A stretch of 64,000 nt of DNA. It comes from Terriglobia bacterium (GTDB lineage Bacteria; Acidobacteriota; Terriglobia; Acidiferrales; UBA7541). Every line of letters begins with the position of its first letter. The first letter of the stretch is position 1. Below, one piece after another: positions 1-8,346 of this stretch. Location of the stretch: the NCBI GenBank assembly GCA_020072785.1, contig JAIQGG010000004.1, forward strand, positions 238,108 to 302,107. The letters are read 5' to 3'. The notes below the pieces were generated by a model. It made no database searches. It saw only the letters and a list, made by a program, of their open reading frames with translations, and had not been told where the DNA came from. Both the position numbers and the translations under genes were made by a program.

Positions 1-657
1 ATCGGCGTCACCATTGATCTCCTCCCGGAGATCGTGCGCCACGCCCCGCCGGGCGCTTTGCTCACCGACGCCTGCAGCACCAAGATGCGCATCTGCCAGC
101 GCGCCACCGAAGTCTTCGCCGCCAACCCCGGCGACGGCCTCCTGCTGCTGCCCGGCCATCCCATGGCCGGCAAGGAGCTCTCCGGCGTGGCCCATGCGGA
201 TGCGGAACTCTTTCGCGACGCCACCTACGCGTTGATTGGCGAAGGAGAATTGCGCGACGCGCCCCGCGCGCGGGCGTTCGCCGCTCTGCTGGAGCGTCTC
301 GGCGCGCGCCCCCTGTGGATCGGCGCGCAGAAGCACGATTGGGCGGTGGGCATGGTCTCGCACCTGCCGCAACTCGCCGCCGTGGCCCTGGGATCGTTTC
401 TTCACGGGCAGATCGATGAAACCGGCCTGCCCATCACCCTCGCGGGCTCCGGCCTGCGCGACTCCCTCCGCCTGGCCGGCAGTCCTTACTCCACCTGGCG
501 CGACATTCTCCTCACCAACCGCGATTTTCTCTCCGCCGCCCTGGCCGTCTATGCCCGCCACATCGAGGACCTGCGCGAAAAACTTTCCTCCCGGGAACTC
601 GAAGCCGATTTCGACGCCGCCAACGAACTCTACAAACTCCTCCGCGATTTGAAGTAA
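1..657 (+). CDS. tyrA: prephenate dehydrogenase (5' partial)
   Basis: Oxidative decarboxylation of prephenate to 4-hydroxyphenylpyruvate in tyrosine synthesis. The frame is open from base 1, so the N-terminal NAD-binding part lies outside the window; the GTG at 34 is internal. Visible family motifs are TDACSTK and [13 protein letters not shown], the latter holding the conserved His near the active site, followed by the helical dimerisation domain ending at the TAA at 655-657. The scoA gene follows 35 bp later on the same strand. Arogenate specificity cannot be excluded from this fragment. Confidence 0.88.
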   Translation: MGVTIDLLPEIVRHAPPGALLTDACSTKMRICQRATEVFAANPGDGLLLLPGHPMAGKELSGVAHADAELFRDATYALIGEGELRDAPRARAFAALLERLGARPLWIGAQKHDWAVGMVSHLPQLAAVALGSFLHGQIDETGLPITLAGSGLRDSLRLAGSPYSTWRDILLTNRDFLSAALAVYARHIEDLREKLSSRELEADFDAANELYKLLRDLK

Positions 658-692
658 ACTGCACCGTACACGTTCCTGGTGCGGGAGATTCC

Positions 693-1388
693 ATGGACAA
701 ACGCGTAGCCTCCGCCGACGCCGCCATCGCCAAGCTCACGGACGGCGCCACCATCCTCATGGGCGGCTTCGGCCTCTGCGGCATCCCCGAAAATCTCATC
801 GCCGCCGTGCGCCGCAAGGGCGCCAAGGACCTCACCATCGTCTCCAACAACGCCGGCGTGGACGATTTCGGCATCGGCCTGCTTCTGCAGACCCGTCAGG
901 TCAAGAAGATGATCTCCACGTACGTCGGCGAGAACAAACTTTTCGAGCAACTGGTCCTCAGCGGCGAGCTGCAGGTGGAGCTGAACCCCCAGGGAACCCT
1001 GGCCGAGCGCCTGCGCGCCGGCGGCGCGGGCATCCCCGGCTTCTACACGCCCACTGGCTACGGCACCATGGTCGCCGAAGGCAAGGAAGTGCGCGAATTC
1101 GACGGCCGCAAATACATCCTCGAGCGCGCCCTGCGCGGCAACTTTGCCTTCGTCAAGGCCTGGAAGGGCGATCGCTGGGGCAACCTCGTCTACCGCAAGA
1201 CCGCGCGCAACTTCAATCCCATGATGGCCACCGCCGCGGACTACGTCATCGCCGAAGTCGAGCAGCTCGTGGACAACGGCGAGCTCGACCCCGACCAGGT
1301 GCACACACCCGGCATTTTCGTGGACGCCATTTTTCAGGGCCCGCGCTACGAAAAGCGCATCGAGCGCCGCACCACGCGCAAGGCCTGA
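693..1388 (+). CDS. scoA: 3-oxoacid CoA-transferase subunit A
   Basis: Alpha subunit (231 aa) of the heterodimeric enzyme that moves CoA between succinyl-CoA and a 3-oxoacid such as acetoacetate. Typical motifs are [13 protein letters not shown] near residue 24, the VSNNAG stretch, and [15 protein letters not shown] around residue 110. ATG at 693 is preceded by a purine-rich GGGAGA. The partner scoB follows after a 165-bp gap that holds a hairpin repeat, which is unusual because the two subunits normally abut. With the thiolase set at 45.8-48.8 kb it would serve acetoacetate or butyrate metabolism (inference). Confidence 0.93.
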   Translation: MDKRVASADAAIAKLTDGATILMGGFGLCGIPENLIAAVRRKGAKDLTIVSNNAGVDDFGIGLLLQTRQVKKMISTYVGENKLFEQLVLSGELQVELNPQGTLAERLRAGGAGIPGFYTPTGYGTMVAEGKEVREFDGRKYILERALRGNFAFVKAWKGDRWGNLVYRKTARNFNPMMATAADYVIAEVEQLVDNGELDPDQVHTPGIFVDAIFQGPRYEKRIERRTTRKA

Positions 1389-1396
1389 TTCTGTAG

Positions 1397-1416
1397 GGGC
1401 GGGGCTTGCCCCGTCC
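1397..1416. repeat. GGGC..TT..GYCC hairpin repeat between scoA and scoB
   Basis: Near-perfect 9-bp arms around a TT centre (GGGCGGGGC / GCCCCGTCC, one G-T pair), preceded by TGTAG. Similar GTAGGGG-type hairpins with different inner arms occur at 25222-25239, 27916-27954, 28060-28099 and 34121-34140, so this looks like a dispersed element family rather than a simple terminator. Downstream, around 1511-1540, lies a direct-repeat tract built from aactg/aaact words. Confidence 0.6.
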
Positions 1417-1553
1417 GCTGGTTCTAGCGGTGGCCAGCAGGAGCACAGGCTTCCATCTGTGCCAGCGTCAGCGCCGCATGGACGTTTCATTCGCAGCTGT
1501 TTTTCTCTTACTGTGAACTGTAAACTGACAACTGAAAACTCGGAGTAATCCCC

Positions 1554-2225
1554 ATGCCGCTCACTGAGGATCAAAAACGCGAACGCATCGCCCGCCGCAT
1601 CGCTCGCGAGCTGCGCGACGGCTACTACGTCAATCTCGGCATCGGCATGCCCACCCTCGTTGCCAACTACATCCCCGCGGGCATGGACGTCGTCCTGCAA
1701 TCGGAAAACGGCATGCTCGGCGTAGGCCCCTATCCGCTCGACGCCGAAGTGGATCCCGATCTCATCAACGCGGGCAAAGAAACCGTCTCGGAGATTTCCG
1801 GCTCCTGCTATTTCTCCAGCGCCGACTCCTTCGCCATGATTCGCGGCGGCCACGTGGACCTCACCGTCCTCGGCGCCCTGCAGGTGGACGAAAAGGGCAC
1901 CCTCGCCAACTGGGCCATCCCCGGCAAAATGCTCAAGGGCATGGGCGGGGCCATGGATCTCGTCGCCGGCGCCAAGCGCGTCTTCATCGCCATGGAGCAC
2001 GCCACGCGCGACAACAAGCCCAAAATCCTCAAGCACTGCACCCTCCCGCTCACCGGCGTGGAGGTCGTCGACCACATCGTCACCGAGCTGGCCCTGATCG
2101 ACGTCACCCCGGAGGGCCTGCTCCTCCGCGAACTGGCCCCCGACGCCACCCTCGCCCAGGTCCAGTCGCTCACCGAACCGCAGCTCCTGCTGCCCCCCGG
2201 CGGCCCCCAGCCCATGCCCGTCTGA
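1554..2225 (+). CDS. scoB: 3-oxoacid CoA-transferase subunit B
   Basis: Beta subunit (223 aa) of the succinyl-CoA:3-oxoacid CoA-transferase. It carries the catalytic glutamate in [13 protein letters not shown] (about residue 50), which forms the glutamyl-CoA thioester in this family, plus [13 protein letters not shown] near the N terminus and the [15 protein letters not shown] stretch. ATG at 1554 follows GGAGTAATCCCC. The product pairs with ScoA encoded just upstream. Confidence 0.93.
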   Translation: MPLTEDQKRERIARRIARELRDGYYVNLGIGMPTLVANYIPAGMDVVLQSENGMLGVGPYPLDAEVDPDLINAGKETVSEISGSCYFSSADSFAMIRGGHVDLTVLGALQVDEKGTLANWAIPGKMLKGMGGAMDLVAGAKRVFIAMEHATRDNKPKILKHCTLPLTGVEVVDHIVTELALIDVTPEGLLLRELAPDATLAQVQSLTEPQLLLPPGGPQPMPV

Positions 2226-2343
2226 CGCGACGCGGTGCCTCTCGCTTTCCGCCACGGCCCGCTATTCACTCTTTCTTCACCCGCAAGCCGCAAAATGACG
2301 AAACTGCGCTAGTCTCGGAACGAGGAGCACACCCAGGCCGCCC

Positions 2344-2652
2344 ATGGACATCCCTTCCATCGTTGTCGTCAGTCTCCACAACCCCAAGGAGAAGATCTGG
2401 GGCGAGTTGCTCTCCATTCAGCCTTCCGGCATCACCATCCGCGGCATCGACCTGAACTCCTTCGACCATTTCGTCCGCCAGACCAGCGACCCCGACGGCG
2501 AGCGCACCGGCCTGCCCACTCTCTTTTTCCCCATGAACCGCATCGAGCGCATCGCCCTCGACGAGCCCTCCGGCGCTATCCCTTCCATGGCCGAGCTCTT
2601 TGCGCGCAAGGCCGGCCGCACCCTGGCCGATTATCTGGCCCAGTTCGCCTGA
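2344..2652 (+). CDS. conserved hypothetical protein, 102 aa
   Basis: Small soluble protein with no signal peptide or membrane segment. It starts MDIPSIVVVSLHNPKEKIWG, has a beta-rich first half (GELLSIQPSGITIRGIDL) and a helical C terminus (SMAELFARKAGRTLADYL). The ATG at 2344 opens a frame with high-G+C codon use like its neighbours. It lies 22 bp before the phosphatidyltransferase gene and may be co-transcribed with it. No family is recognised, so function is unknown. Confidence 0.7.
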   Translation: MDIPSIVVVSLHNPKEKIWGELLSIQPSGITIRGIDLNSFDHFVRQTSDPDGERTGLPTLFFPMNRIERIALDEPSGAIPSMAELFARKAGRTLADYLAQFA

Positions 2653-2673
2653 ACTGCGTTACAATTTCTGCAA

Positions 2674-3225
2674 ATGTCTGGCCGGATCTGGACGGTCCCC
2701 AATCAGATTACGCTGTTGCGCCTCGGCTTCCTGCCGGGCTTCCTCATTCTGATTTTCTATGAGCGCTACGGCTGGGCTCTGGGCGTGCTGGTTCTGGCGG
2801 GTCTCTCGGACGGCGTTGACGGTCTGCTGGCGCGGCGCCTCAATCAGAAGTCGGAGCTCGGCGCCTATCTCGATCCCATTGCCGACAAGCTGATGCTCTC
2901 CTCTTCCTTCGTCATCCTGGCCTTCAAACACAAGATTGCCTGGTGGCTGACCATTCTCATCCTCAGCCGGGACGTCCTTATGCTCATGGTCGCCGCGGTC
3001 ATTCTGCTTATCTCCGGCTACCGCCCGTTTCCGCCCAGCATTTACGGCAAGCTCACCACCACGGTTCAGATCCTGCTGGTCTTCACCGTGATTGCCGCCG
3101 CGGCCTTCCACGCCGCCTGGCTGGAGACTATTCAGCACCCGCTCATCTACGTCGTCGCTGGCTTCACCGTGCTCTCCGGCTTTCACTACAGCTTTGTGAT
3201 CGCCCGCCGCCTGCACGTCGCCTGA
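2674..3225 (+). CDS. CDP-alcohol phosphatidyltransferase (PgsA-like)
   Basis: Integral membrane enzyme (183 aa) of phospholipid head-group synthesis. The CDP-alcohol motif D-x2-DG-x2-AR-x8-G-x3-D-x3-D is complete in DGVDGLLARR...GAYLDPIAD (about residues 49-73), with four to five hydrophobic helices around it. Probable product is CDP-diacylglycerol-glycerol-3-phosphate phosphatidyltransferase, but a second, more typical PgsA is encoded at 19123-19749, so this copy may act on another alcohol or be a cardiolipin synthase-like paralogue. Confidence 0.85.
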   Translation: MSGRIWTVPNQITLLRLGFLPGFLILIFYERYGWALGVLVLAGLSDGVDGLLARRLNQKSELGAYLDPIADKLMLSSSFVILAFKHKIAWWLTILILSRDVLMLMVAAVILLISGYRPFPPSIYGKLTTTVQILLVFTVIAAAAFHAAWLETIQHPLIYVVAGFTVLSGFHYSFVIARRLHVA

Positions 3226-3294
3226 GCACCCGGGCCGCCCCCTTCGCTTTGCCGCGCTCCGGAGCACAGCCGGCAGGACTTTTTCCGCACGCTG

Positions 3295-4191
3295 TTAAAT
3301 CTTCACAAACTGCTTCAGCATCATCGCGAAGCTGCCCACCACGATCAGTCCTGCGAGCCACCCCAGCGCCTGCGCCCTCTGCCACTCGGCTCCGGCCAGC
3401 GGCTCGCGGTCCGCGAACAGTTTCCCCAGTACGAAGCCCGCGGCCAGCCCTCCGAAGTGCGCCGCGTTGTCCACCCCCGGCAGCGAGAATCCGATCAGGA
3501 AGATGATGACCACCCAGGTCAGCAGCCGCGAGCGCATCACCTTCATATGCACTCCCCCGCGTTTCGTGGTGATCGCCAGCATCAGCCCGATCAGCCCCAT
3601 CAGCGCTCCGCTGGCTCCCACCGCCAGATGCCCGAACAGCGCGCTCACCATGAAACTGAATATTCCCGTGAACACGTAGAGAAACAGGTAGCGCGGTGAA
3701 CCGTAGAGCTCCTCCAGCGTCGGCCCGATGTCCAGCAGCACCATCATGTTGGACCCGATGTGGATCAGGCTCCCGTGCAGAAACATCGCCGTCACCAGCC
3801 GGAACCACTGCCCCTGCAGGATCAGGTCGATCCGGCTGGCCCCCAGCGTATTCAGCGCCTGCCCGCTGATCCCCCCGAACAGGCTGAAGCCCCCGCCCGC
3901 CTGCGCCGTCATCGCCAGGCTGATCCCATAGAGCAGGATATTTACGATCAGCAGCACGGAGGTGACCGGCGCGCGCCCCCCGAAGAAGCCGGCAAGCTTG
4001 CGGCTTGCCGCGGCCATCGAAAAATTGATCCCGCTGCCGCATTCGTGGCAGCGCGTCGCCGTGATGCCCACCAGCGCTCCGCAGGCCGGGCACACTTTCG
4101 GCCGCGGCTGCTGTTCGCCGCCGCCGAAAAATCCGCGCAACGCGCTCTTCCATCGTTCGATTCGCCATTGCCAGCGATAGGGAAGTGCCAA
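3295..4191 (-). CDS. rhomboid intramembrane serine protease with N-terminal zinc ribbon
   Basis: Membrane protease (298 aa). A CxxC...CxxC zinc ribbon (Cys34, 37, 48, 51) precedes about six membrane helices. The HGSLIHIGSN oxyanion region (about 139-148), catalytic Ser194 in GASG and His245 in NAAHFGG give a complete rhomboid dyad. The TTG at 4191 is chosen as start because it sits 4 nt after a perfect AAGGAGG. Longer frames exist (ATG 4269, TTG 4275), but they would run through a promoter-like region and overlap the divergent gene. Substrate unknown. Confidence 0.9.
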   Translation of the reverse strand: MALPYRWQWRIERWKSALRGFFGGGEQQPRPKVCPACGALVGITATRCHECGSGINFSMAAASRKLAGFFGGRAPVTSVLLIVNILLYGISLAMTAQAGGGFSLFGGISGQALNTLGASRIDLILQGQWFRLVTAMFLHGSLIHIGSNMMVLLDIGPTLEELYGSPRYLFLYVFTGIFSFMVSALFGHLAVGASGALMGLIGLMLAITTKRGGVHMKVMRSRLLTWVVIIFLIGFSLPGVDNAAHFGGLAAGFVLGKLFADREPLAGAEWQRAQALGWLAGLIVVGSFAMMLKQFVKI

Positions 4192-4200
4192 TCGTCCTCC

Positions 4201-4229
4201 TTGCGGCCCGTCCTGCGCATTCCTATAAT
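4201..4229 (+). promoter_or_regulatory. sigma70-type promoter in the rhomboid/4268 divergent region
   Basis: TTGCGG at 4201-4206 and TATAAT at 4224-4229 are 17 bp apart, giving a transcript start 38-40 nt before the ATG at 4268. The opposite strand reads TATTAT across the same bases, so the site may also drive the rhomboid gene leftward. This supports the short rhomboid start at 4191. Confidence 0.55.
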
Positions 4230-4267
4230 ACCGGAATCGCCCCGGGCGTCTGCGGTGCGTCTCACTC

Positions 4268-4459
4268 ATGGACAAATTTACTCAGATCGGCCAGCGCCTC
4301 GACGATGAGTTGAACCGTCTGCGCCATTTCCTCGAAGACCAACTCGCCCCCGAAGCCGAACGCCGCACCGCGGAATTTTTCCGCGAACTTTCGCAAACGC
4401 TCAATGCCGCCGCGAGCAAACTGGAGTCCCATGTGGCCTCGCGCCGCCCGCGCTCATGA
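4268..4459 (+). CDS. small helical hypothetical protein, 63 aa
   Basis: A 63-residue, almost entirely helical and charged protein (MDKFTQIGQRLDDELNRLRH..., AEFFRELSQTLNAAASKLESH), probably a coiled coil. It begins 39 bp after a good TATAAT and ends 13 bp before the GTG start proposed for the RlpA-like lipoprotein. No signal peptide or named domain is visible. The call rests on promoter placement and codon use; function unknown. Confidence 0.5.
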   Translation: MDKFTQIGQRLDDELNRLRHFLEDQLAPEAERRTAEFFRELSQTLNAAASKLESHVASRRPRS

Positions 4460-4472
4460 ACCAGGACTCCCA

Positions 4473-5357
4473 GTGACCGCCCGGCCGTTCCGGCGGTCTT
4501 ACCAGCCCCCACAGCCCGGGTCCTTCCGCGCGGCGCAGCTTCTCCGCCCGGGAGGCTCTCTCTCCGCTCTTTCTTTTCTCTGTGTCCTATGTGCGCTCTG
4601 TGTTTCTCTTTTCTCCGGCTGCGGCTCGCGCCGCCCCGTCGTTGATCGCCGGCAGCCTCCTCCTCTCGCTCCGGCGCCCGCGCCGCCGGAAAACAGCGCG
4701 CCCGCCGCCGCGCCCTCGGCCAAGCGGCCCGCGCGGACGCCCGCCGCCCCGGCCCCCGCCGGCCATGTCGTTGACCGCCTCGCGGTCACGCATACAGAAG
4801 AAGGCAACGCCTCCTGGTACGGCGTGCCCTTCGACGGCCGCCGTGCCTCCAACGGCGAAATCTACGACATGAACCGCATGACCGCCGCGCACCGCACCCT
4901 GCCTTTCGATACCATGCTGCGCGTCACCAATCTCAGCAACGGCCGCAGCGCCACCGTGCGCGTCACCGACCGCGGTCCCTTCGTCGAGAACCGCATCATC
5001 GATCTCTCCCTCGCCGCCGCCCGCGAGCTGGACATGGTCGGCGCCGGCGTCGTCCCCGTGCGCCTCGAAGTCCTTTCCGGCCCCGATCCTTCCCTCGGCT
5101 TCTTCACCGTGCAGGTCGGCGCCTTCCGCGACCGCAGCAACGCCGAGCGCCTCCGTGATCGCCTGAGCGCTGCCTATTCGCCCATCTTCATCCAGTCCTA
5201 TGATTCACCCGATGGTCTCTTCTACCGCGTGCGCGTCGGCCGCAGCAAGGACGAAGAGGCCGCGCGCCAGCTCGGCGAATCGCTGCGCGCCAGGGAAGGT
5301 TTCACGCCGTTCGTCATTCGCCTGGATGAAACCGCTGCCCCAGGAGGAACCCCGTGA
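4473..5357 (+). CDS. rlpA: RlpA-like septal-ring lipoprotein with SPOR domain
   Basis: Exported lipoprotein (294 aa) of the rare-lipoprotein-A family, which cleaves denuded glycan strands of peptidoglycan. The order is: hydrophobic signal ending FSGC with lipidated Cys50, a Pro/Ala linker, a double-psi beta-barrel (GNASWYGVPFDGRRASNGE ... VTDRGPF, about 111-200) and a C-terminal SPOR domain (about 215-290). GTG at 4473 follows AGGA by 6 nt. Residues 100-106 (VDRLAVT) come from an in-frame copy of the TGACCGC palindromic repeat. The core SFLCVLCALCVSLFS resembles a second repeat at 27.9-28.2 kb. The stop overlaps the HIT gene start (GTGA). Confidence 0.85.
   Translation: MTARPFRRSYQPPQPGSFRAAQLLRPGGSLSALSFLCVLCALCVSLFSGCGSRRPVVDRRQPPPLAPAPAPPENSAPAAAPSAKRPARTPAAPAPAGHVVDRLAVTHTEEGNASWYGVPFDGRRASNGEIYDMNRMTAAHRTLPFDTMLRVTNLSNGRSATVRVTDRGPFVENRIIDLSLAAARELDMVGAGVVPVRLEVLSGPDPSLGFFTVQVGAFRDRSNAERLRDRLSAAYSPIFIQSYDSPDGLFYRVRVGRSKDEEAARQLGESLRAREGFTPFVIRLDETAAPGGTP
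4772..4788 (+). repeat. TGACCGC palindrome, copy 1 (inside rlpA)
   Basis: TGACCGC-CTC-GCGGTCA with 7-bp perfect arms, flanked by GT on the left and CGC on the right as in other copies. It lies inside the rlpA coding sequence and is read in frame as part of the linker between the Pro/Ala region and the barrel domain. Confidence 0.8.
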
Positions 5358-5698
5358 GCGAGAATTGCCTGTTCTGCAAGATCGCGGCGAAGCAGATCCC
5401 CGCCAAGCTCGTCTTTGAGGACGCCGATCTCTTCGCCTTCGAGGACATCAACCCCCAGGCTCCCACCCACATTCTCGTCTGCCCGCGCAAGCATTTCGCC
5501 TCGCTCGACGCGGCCCAGCCCGCCGATCAGGCCGTGATCGGCAAGCTTCTCCTCGTCGCCGCGCAGCTCGCCCGCGCCCGCAATCTGCAGCCCGGCTACC
5601 GCACCGTGTTCAACACCGGCGCCCTCGCCGGCCAGTCCGTCTTTCATCTGCACCTGCACCTGCTCGGCGGCCGTCCCTTCCGCTGGCCCCCGGGATAG
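5354..5698 (+). CDS. HIT family nucleotide hydrolase
   Basis: Histidine-triad protein (114 aa), a nucleotide phosphoramidase or hydrolase of the HINT branch. The fold starts CLFCKIAAKQIPAKLV and ends with the catalytic triad HLHLHLLGG; FNTGALAGQSVFH precedes it. The GTG start overlaps the rlpA stop by 4 bp, so the two are translationally coupled. Length is typical of HINT proteins. The CxxC at residues 5-8 matches the zinc site seen in some members. Confidence 0.92.
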   Translation: MSENCLFCKIAAKQIPAKLVFEDADLFAFEDINPQAPTHILVCPRKHFASLDAAQPADQAVIGKLLLVAAQLARARNLQPGYRTVFNTGALAGQSVFHLHLHLLGGRPFRWPPG

Positions 5699-5811
5699 AC
5701 GCTGTTTCGTCAACCGTGTGACAACTAATCTGGAACCGTCATCTCTCAAAGCGCGTTCTGTGCGTTCCGGATGGTTTTGCGGAACGAGGAATCTCTCTTT
5801 GCTTGCCGCGC

Positions 5812-8268
5812 TCATTCCGCCACGCACAGCAGCGTCATCTGCGGATCGATCAAAATCTTCCGCGGCGCGCTGGGCGTCGTGAACCGGAAGCTGGTCTCCT
5901 CGCCTGACGCCACCACCGTCCCCAGCGCCACGCTGCGTCCCCCGCCCGTGCTGGCATAGAGCGGCACCGGTGTCACAAATCCTCGCGGCACGCCCGTCTG
6001 CTGCAGCTTCCCGCGCACCACGTACCCGCCGTCTTCTCCGCTCTTCACGCTATACTTCACCCGGTAGTGCGGAATCCCCACCCCGCGCACCCACTCCTCG
6101 AAGAACCAGTCCATGGACCGCCCGCCCTCCACGGCCATTGCCGGTGTCATCACCGCCTCCACTTCGCGCTGCAGATCGCCCGTGGACAGCGCCCGGTTGG
6201 CGTACTTCGTCGCCAGCGTGCGCAGCAGCGCCTCGAACCGCGCGTCCGGATTCCGGCTCCCCGGCTGGCGCAGCTGCATGCGCAGCATGTGCATCACCCA
6301 CGTGCCTTTGCCGTACACCACCTGGTCGAATCCCGCGGGCGATTTCGACGAGTTCAGCCGGCTGCCCAGCGTCAGCGGGCCGATCTCCGCCGGCGGCGCC
6401 TCCGCGCCCTCGCTTTTCGTGAGCAGCTGCTTGCGGTAGCGCTCCAGCCAGTCGCGCAGCGTGCGCTCCGGCTTCTTCTGGCTGTCGGCGAAGAGCAGCG
6501 CCAGATAGTTGGCAATGGCCTCGGTCACCCACTGGTCCCGGTAGCTCTGCCAGCCCACCACGTTGCCCCACCACTGGTGCGCCACTTCATGAAACGGCAC
6601 CAGCTCCGTGAAATGCTCCTGCGCGGCCGTGCTCAGCCCCGCGCGCTGCTGCGCTTCCGCGGGCAAAAAAGAAAACGTCGAAATGTACAGCAGCCCCGGC
6701 CAGCCCTGCCCGAACGTTCCGGGAATCTGCGAAACCTGCAGTTGCCGGTAGGGAAACGGCCCGCTGTAGCTCTCATAGAAATGTATGGACGAGCTGATCT
6801 CCCGGGCCAGTTGGCGCAGCATGTCCGCGGGGTTCGGAGCGGCTGCTGGAAGTTCCATCCGCGCGCTGGGCGGGACGCCGAAGGGCCGCGCACCCCGCAC
6901 CGTCGCGCCCGGCGCGTTGTCCGGCGCGCTGTCCGGCGCCGCCAGCCGTTTGCGCAGCGCCTCTTCGAGTTGCCGGTTTGCGTATACCTCTACGGCATAC
7001 GCGCCGCTGTCCAGCGACGTCGAGGCGTACTCCCCCAGATTGAAGCCCGCCACGGAAACTGGCTTTTCCGTGCGCCAGCGGCCCACCCGGAATTCACCCT
7101 CCTCGTGTTCTTCGAGCTTTGTCCCCGTGGCCACCAGGCGCAGCCGCCGCGGCCAGCGCAGCGTCAATTCGTAGTCCGCGAAGCTGTCCGCCCCGCCCAG
7201 GTGCGGATACCAGCTTCCGCGCTCCCCCACATACAGCACGCCGTTGCCCGCGTCGCTGATGACCCGGCCGCGGTACCGCACCCGCAGCGCAAATTCTTCC
7301 CCGCGCCGCGCCGCCCGCGGCAGCGCCACGTACAGCGCGTCGTTGCCCCGCTGGCTGCGCTCCTGCTTGTTCAGCCCCTCGTTCTGGAAAAAGTCCAGCT
7401 CCTCGCCGCCGGCTCCGCTCACCGATTCCGCCGCCAGATTCCGGGAAAGTTCGAAGGCCAGCAGGCGTTCCCCGCCGCGCTCCGCGCGCACCGCAATCGT
7501 CGCCGTTCCCTCCAGCGAGTGATCCGGCAGGACCGCGGTCTCGATGGCATAGCGCAGCGCGCGAAAGGCCGGAGCGGGTGGCGCGTTGCCGCCCGGCCGG
7601 TACGCCGCCCAGACGTCATACAGGTTCGCGCCGTCCGCCGCATGCATCTGCCCCATGGTCAGCGTTTCCTCGCGGCGCGCATCCAGCACGACCTCGAAAG
7701 CGCCCGTGCGCAGCCCTTCCAGCGCCGCGTAGAAGTACGGCCGCGGCTCCTCCGCGATCCAGTCCGCCAGGATGCGCAGTGCGTGCGGCGGGTTCATCGG
7801 GCCGGCGATAGTGTTCCACTGCGCCGCGTACTCGCGGTTTTCCGCCGCCGCTGCCCGGGTTTCGCGCAGTTGTTTCTGCAGCTCTTCCGCCGTTTCATCG
7901 GTGAAGCGCAGGTAGGCCGTGCGGAACTCCTCGTCCAGCACCGGCCTTCCCAGAAACCGCGCCAGCTGCTGCTTTTCCACCGGGTCCCGCGGCGCGGCCA
8001 GCGCGTGGCCGCGCCCGGAGAAGACCGCGCCGGTGATGTGTCCGTTGCAGGGGGTCAGGAAGGCCAGCGTGCCTTCGTCGAAGGCCAGGCGCACGTCGCC
8101 GCGGCGCAGCTCCAGGTGCTGCACTGGATAGACCGCTTGCTCATCCACCCGCACGCGGTTCAGCGCCTCGTAGATCTCCCGCGGAGAACCCGGAGAAGTT
8201 TGCGCCCCGGCGGGCCCACCAAGAAAGAAAAGGGCGGCAAAGCCCACGCCCAGCGCTCGGGCCTTCAT
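5812..8268 (-). CDS. exported M1 family metallo-aminopeptidase
   Basis: Exported zinc aminopeptidase (818 aa). It starts at the ATG at 8268 with signal peptide MKARALGVGFAALFFLGGPAGAQ. An N-terminal beta region of roughly 500 residues precedes the gluzincin site HEVAHQWWG (near residue 560) and, 18 residues after the second His, the zinc-ligand Glu in VTEAIAN. The C-terminal part carries the downstream M1 region. The open frame extends upstream to 9402, but that part is antisense to the 8347 gene. It is divergent from that gene. Confidence 0.88.
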   Translation of the reverse strand: MKARALGVGFAALFFLGGPAGAQTSPGSPREIYEALNRVRVDEQAVYPVQHLELRRGDVRLAFDEGTLAFLTPCNGHITGAVFSGRGHALAAPRDPVEKQQLARFLGRPVLDEEFRTAYLRFTDETAEELQKQLRETRAAAAENREYAAQWNTIAGPMNPPHALRILADWIAEEPRPYFYAALEGLRTGAFEVVLDARREETLTMGQMHAADGANLYDVWAAYRPGGNAPPAPAFRALRYAIETAVLPDHSLEGTATIAVRAERGGERLLAFELSRNLAAESVSGAGGEELDFFQNEGLNKQERSQRGNDALYVALPRAARRGEEFALRVRYRGRVISDAGNGVLYVGERGSWYPHLGGADSFADYELTLRWPRRLRLVATGTKLEEHEEGEFRVGRWRTEKPVSVAGFNLGEYASTSLDSGAYAVEVYANRQLEEALRKRLAAPDSAPDNAPGATVRGARPFGVPPSARMELPAAAPNPADMLRQLAREISSSIHFYESYSGPFPYRQLQVSQIPGTFGQGWPGLLYISTFSFLPAEAQQRAGLSTAAQEHFTELVPFHEVAHQWWGNVVGWQSYRDQWVTEAIANYLALLFADSQKKPERTLRDWLERYRKQLLTKSEGAEAPPAEIGPLTLGSRLNSSKSPAGFDQVVYGKGTWVMHMLRMQLRQPGSRNPDARFEALLRTLATKYANRALSTGDLQREVEAVMTPAMAVEGGRSMDWFFEEWVRGVGIPHYRVKYSVKSGEDGGYVVRGKLQQTGVPRGFVTPVPLYASTGGGRSVALGTVVASGEETSFRFTTPSAPRKILIDPQMTLLCVAE

Positions 8269-8334
8269 AGCCGCGACTGTAGCAACTTTCGTCATTGTCC
8301 GGCAAGCACGGTGCCCCGCGGCATCGCCCGGCGG

Positions 8335-8340
8335 TATAAT
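8335..8340 (+). promoter_or_regulatory. TATAAT box placing transcription start at the start codon
   Basis: A perfect TATAAT ends 6 bp before the ATG at 8347, so a start 7 nt downstream of the box would coincide with the A of that ATG. There is no room for a Shine-Dalgarno site, which implies a leaderless mRNA. No clear -35 box is seen 16-18 bp upstream. Confidence 0.5.
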
Positions 8341-8346
8341 TAAAAA

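Noticed and set aside
6067-8343. 758-aa plus-strand open frame
   Set aside because: Antisense shadow of the M1 peptidase gene, with Arg/Pro-rich nonsense composition.
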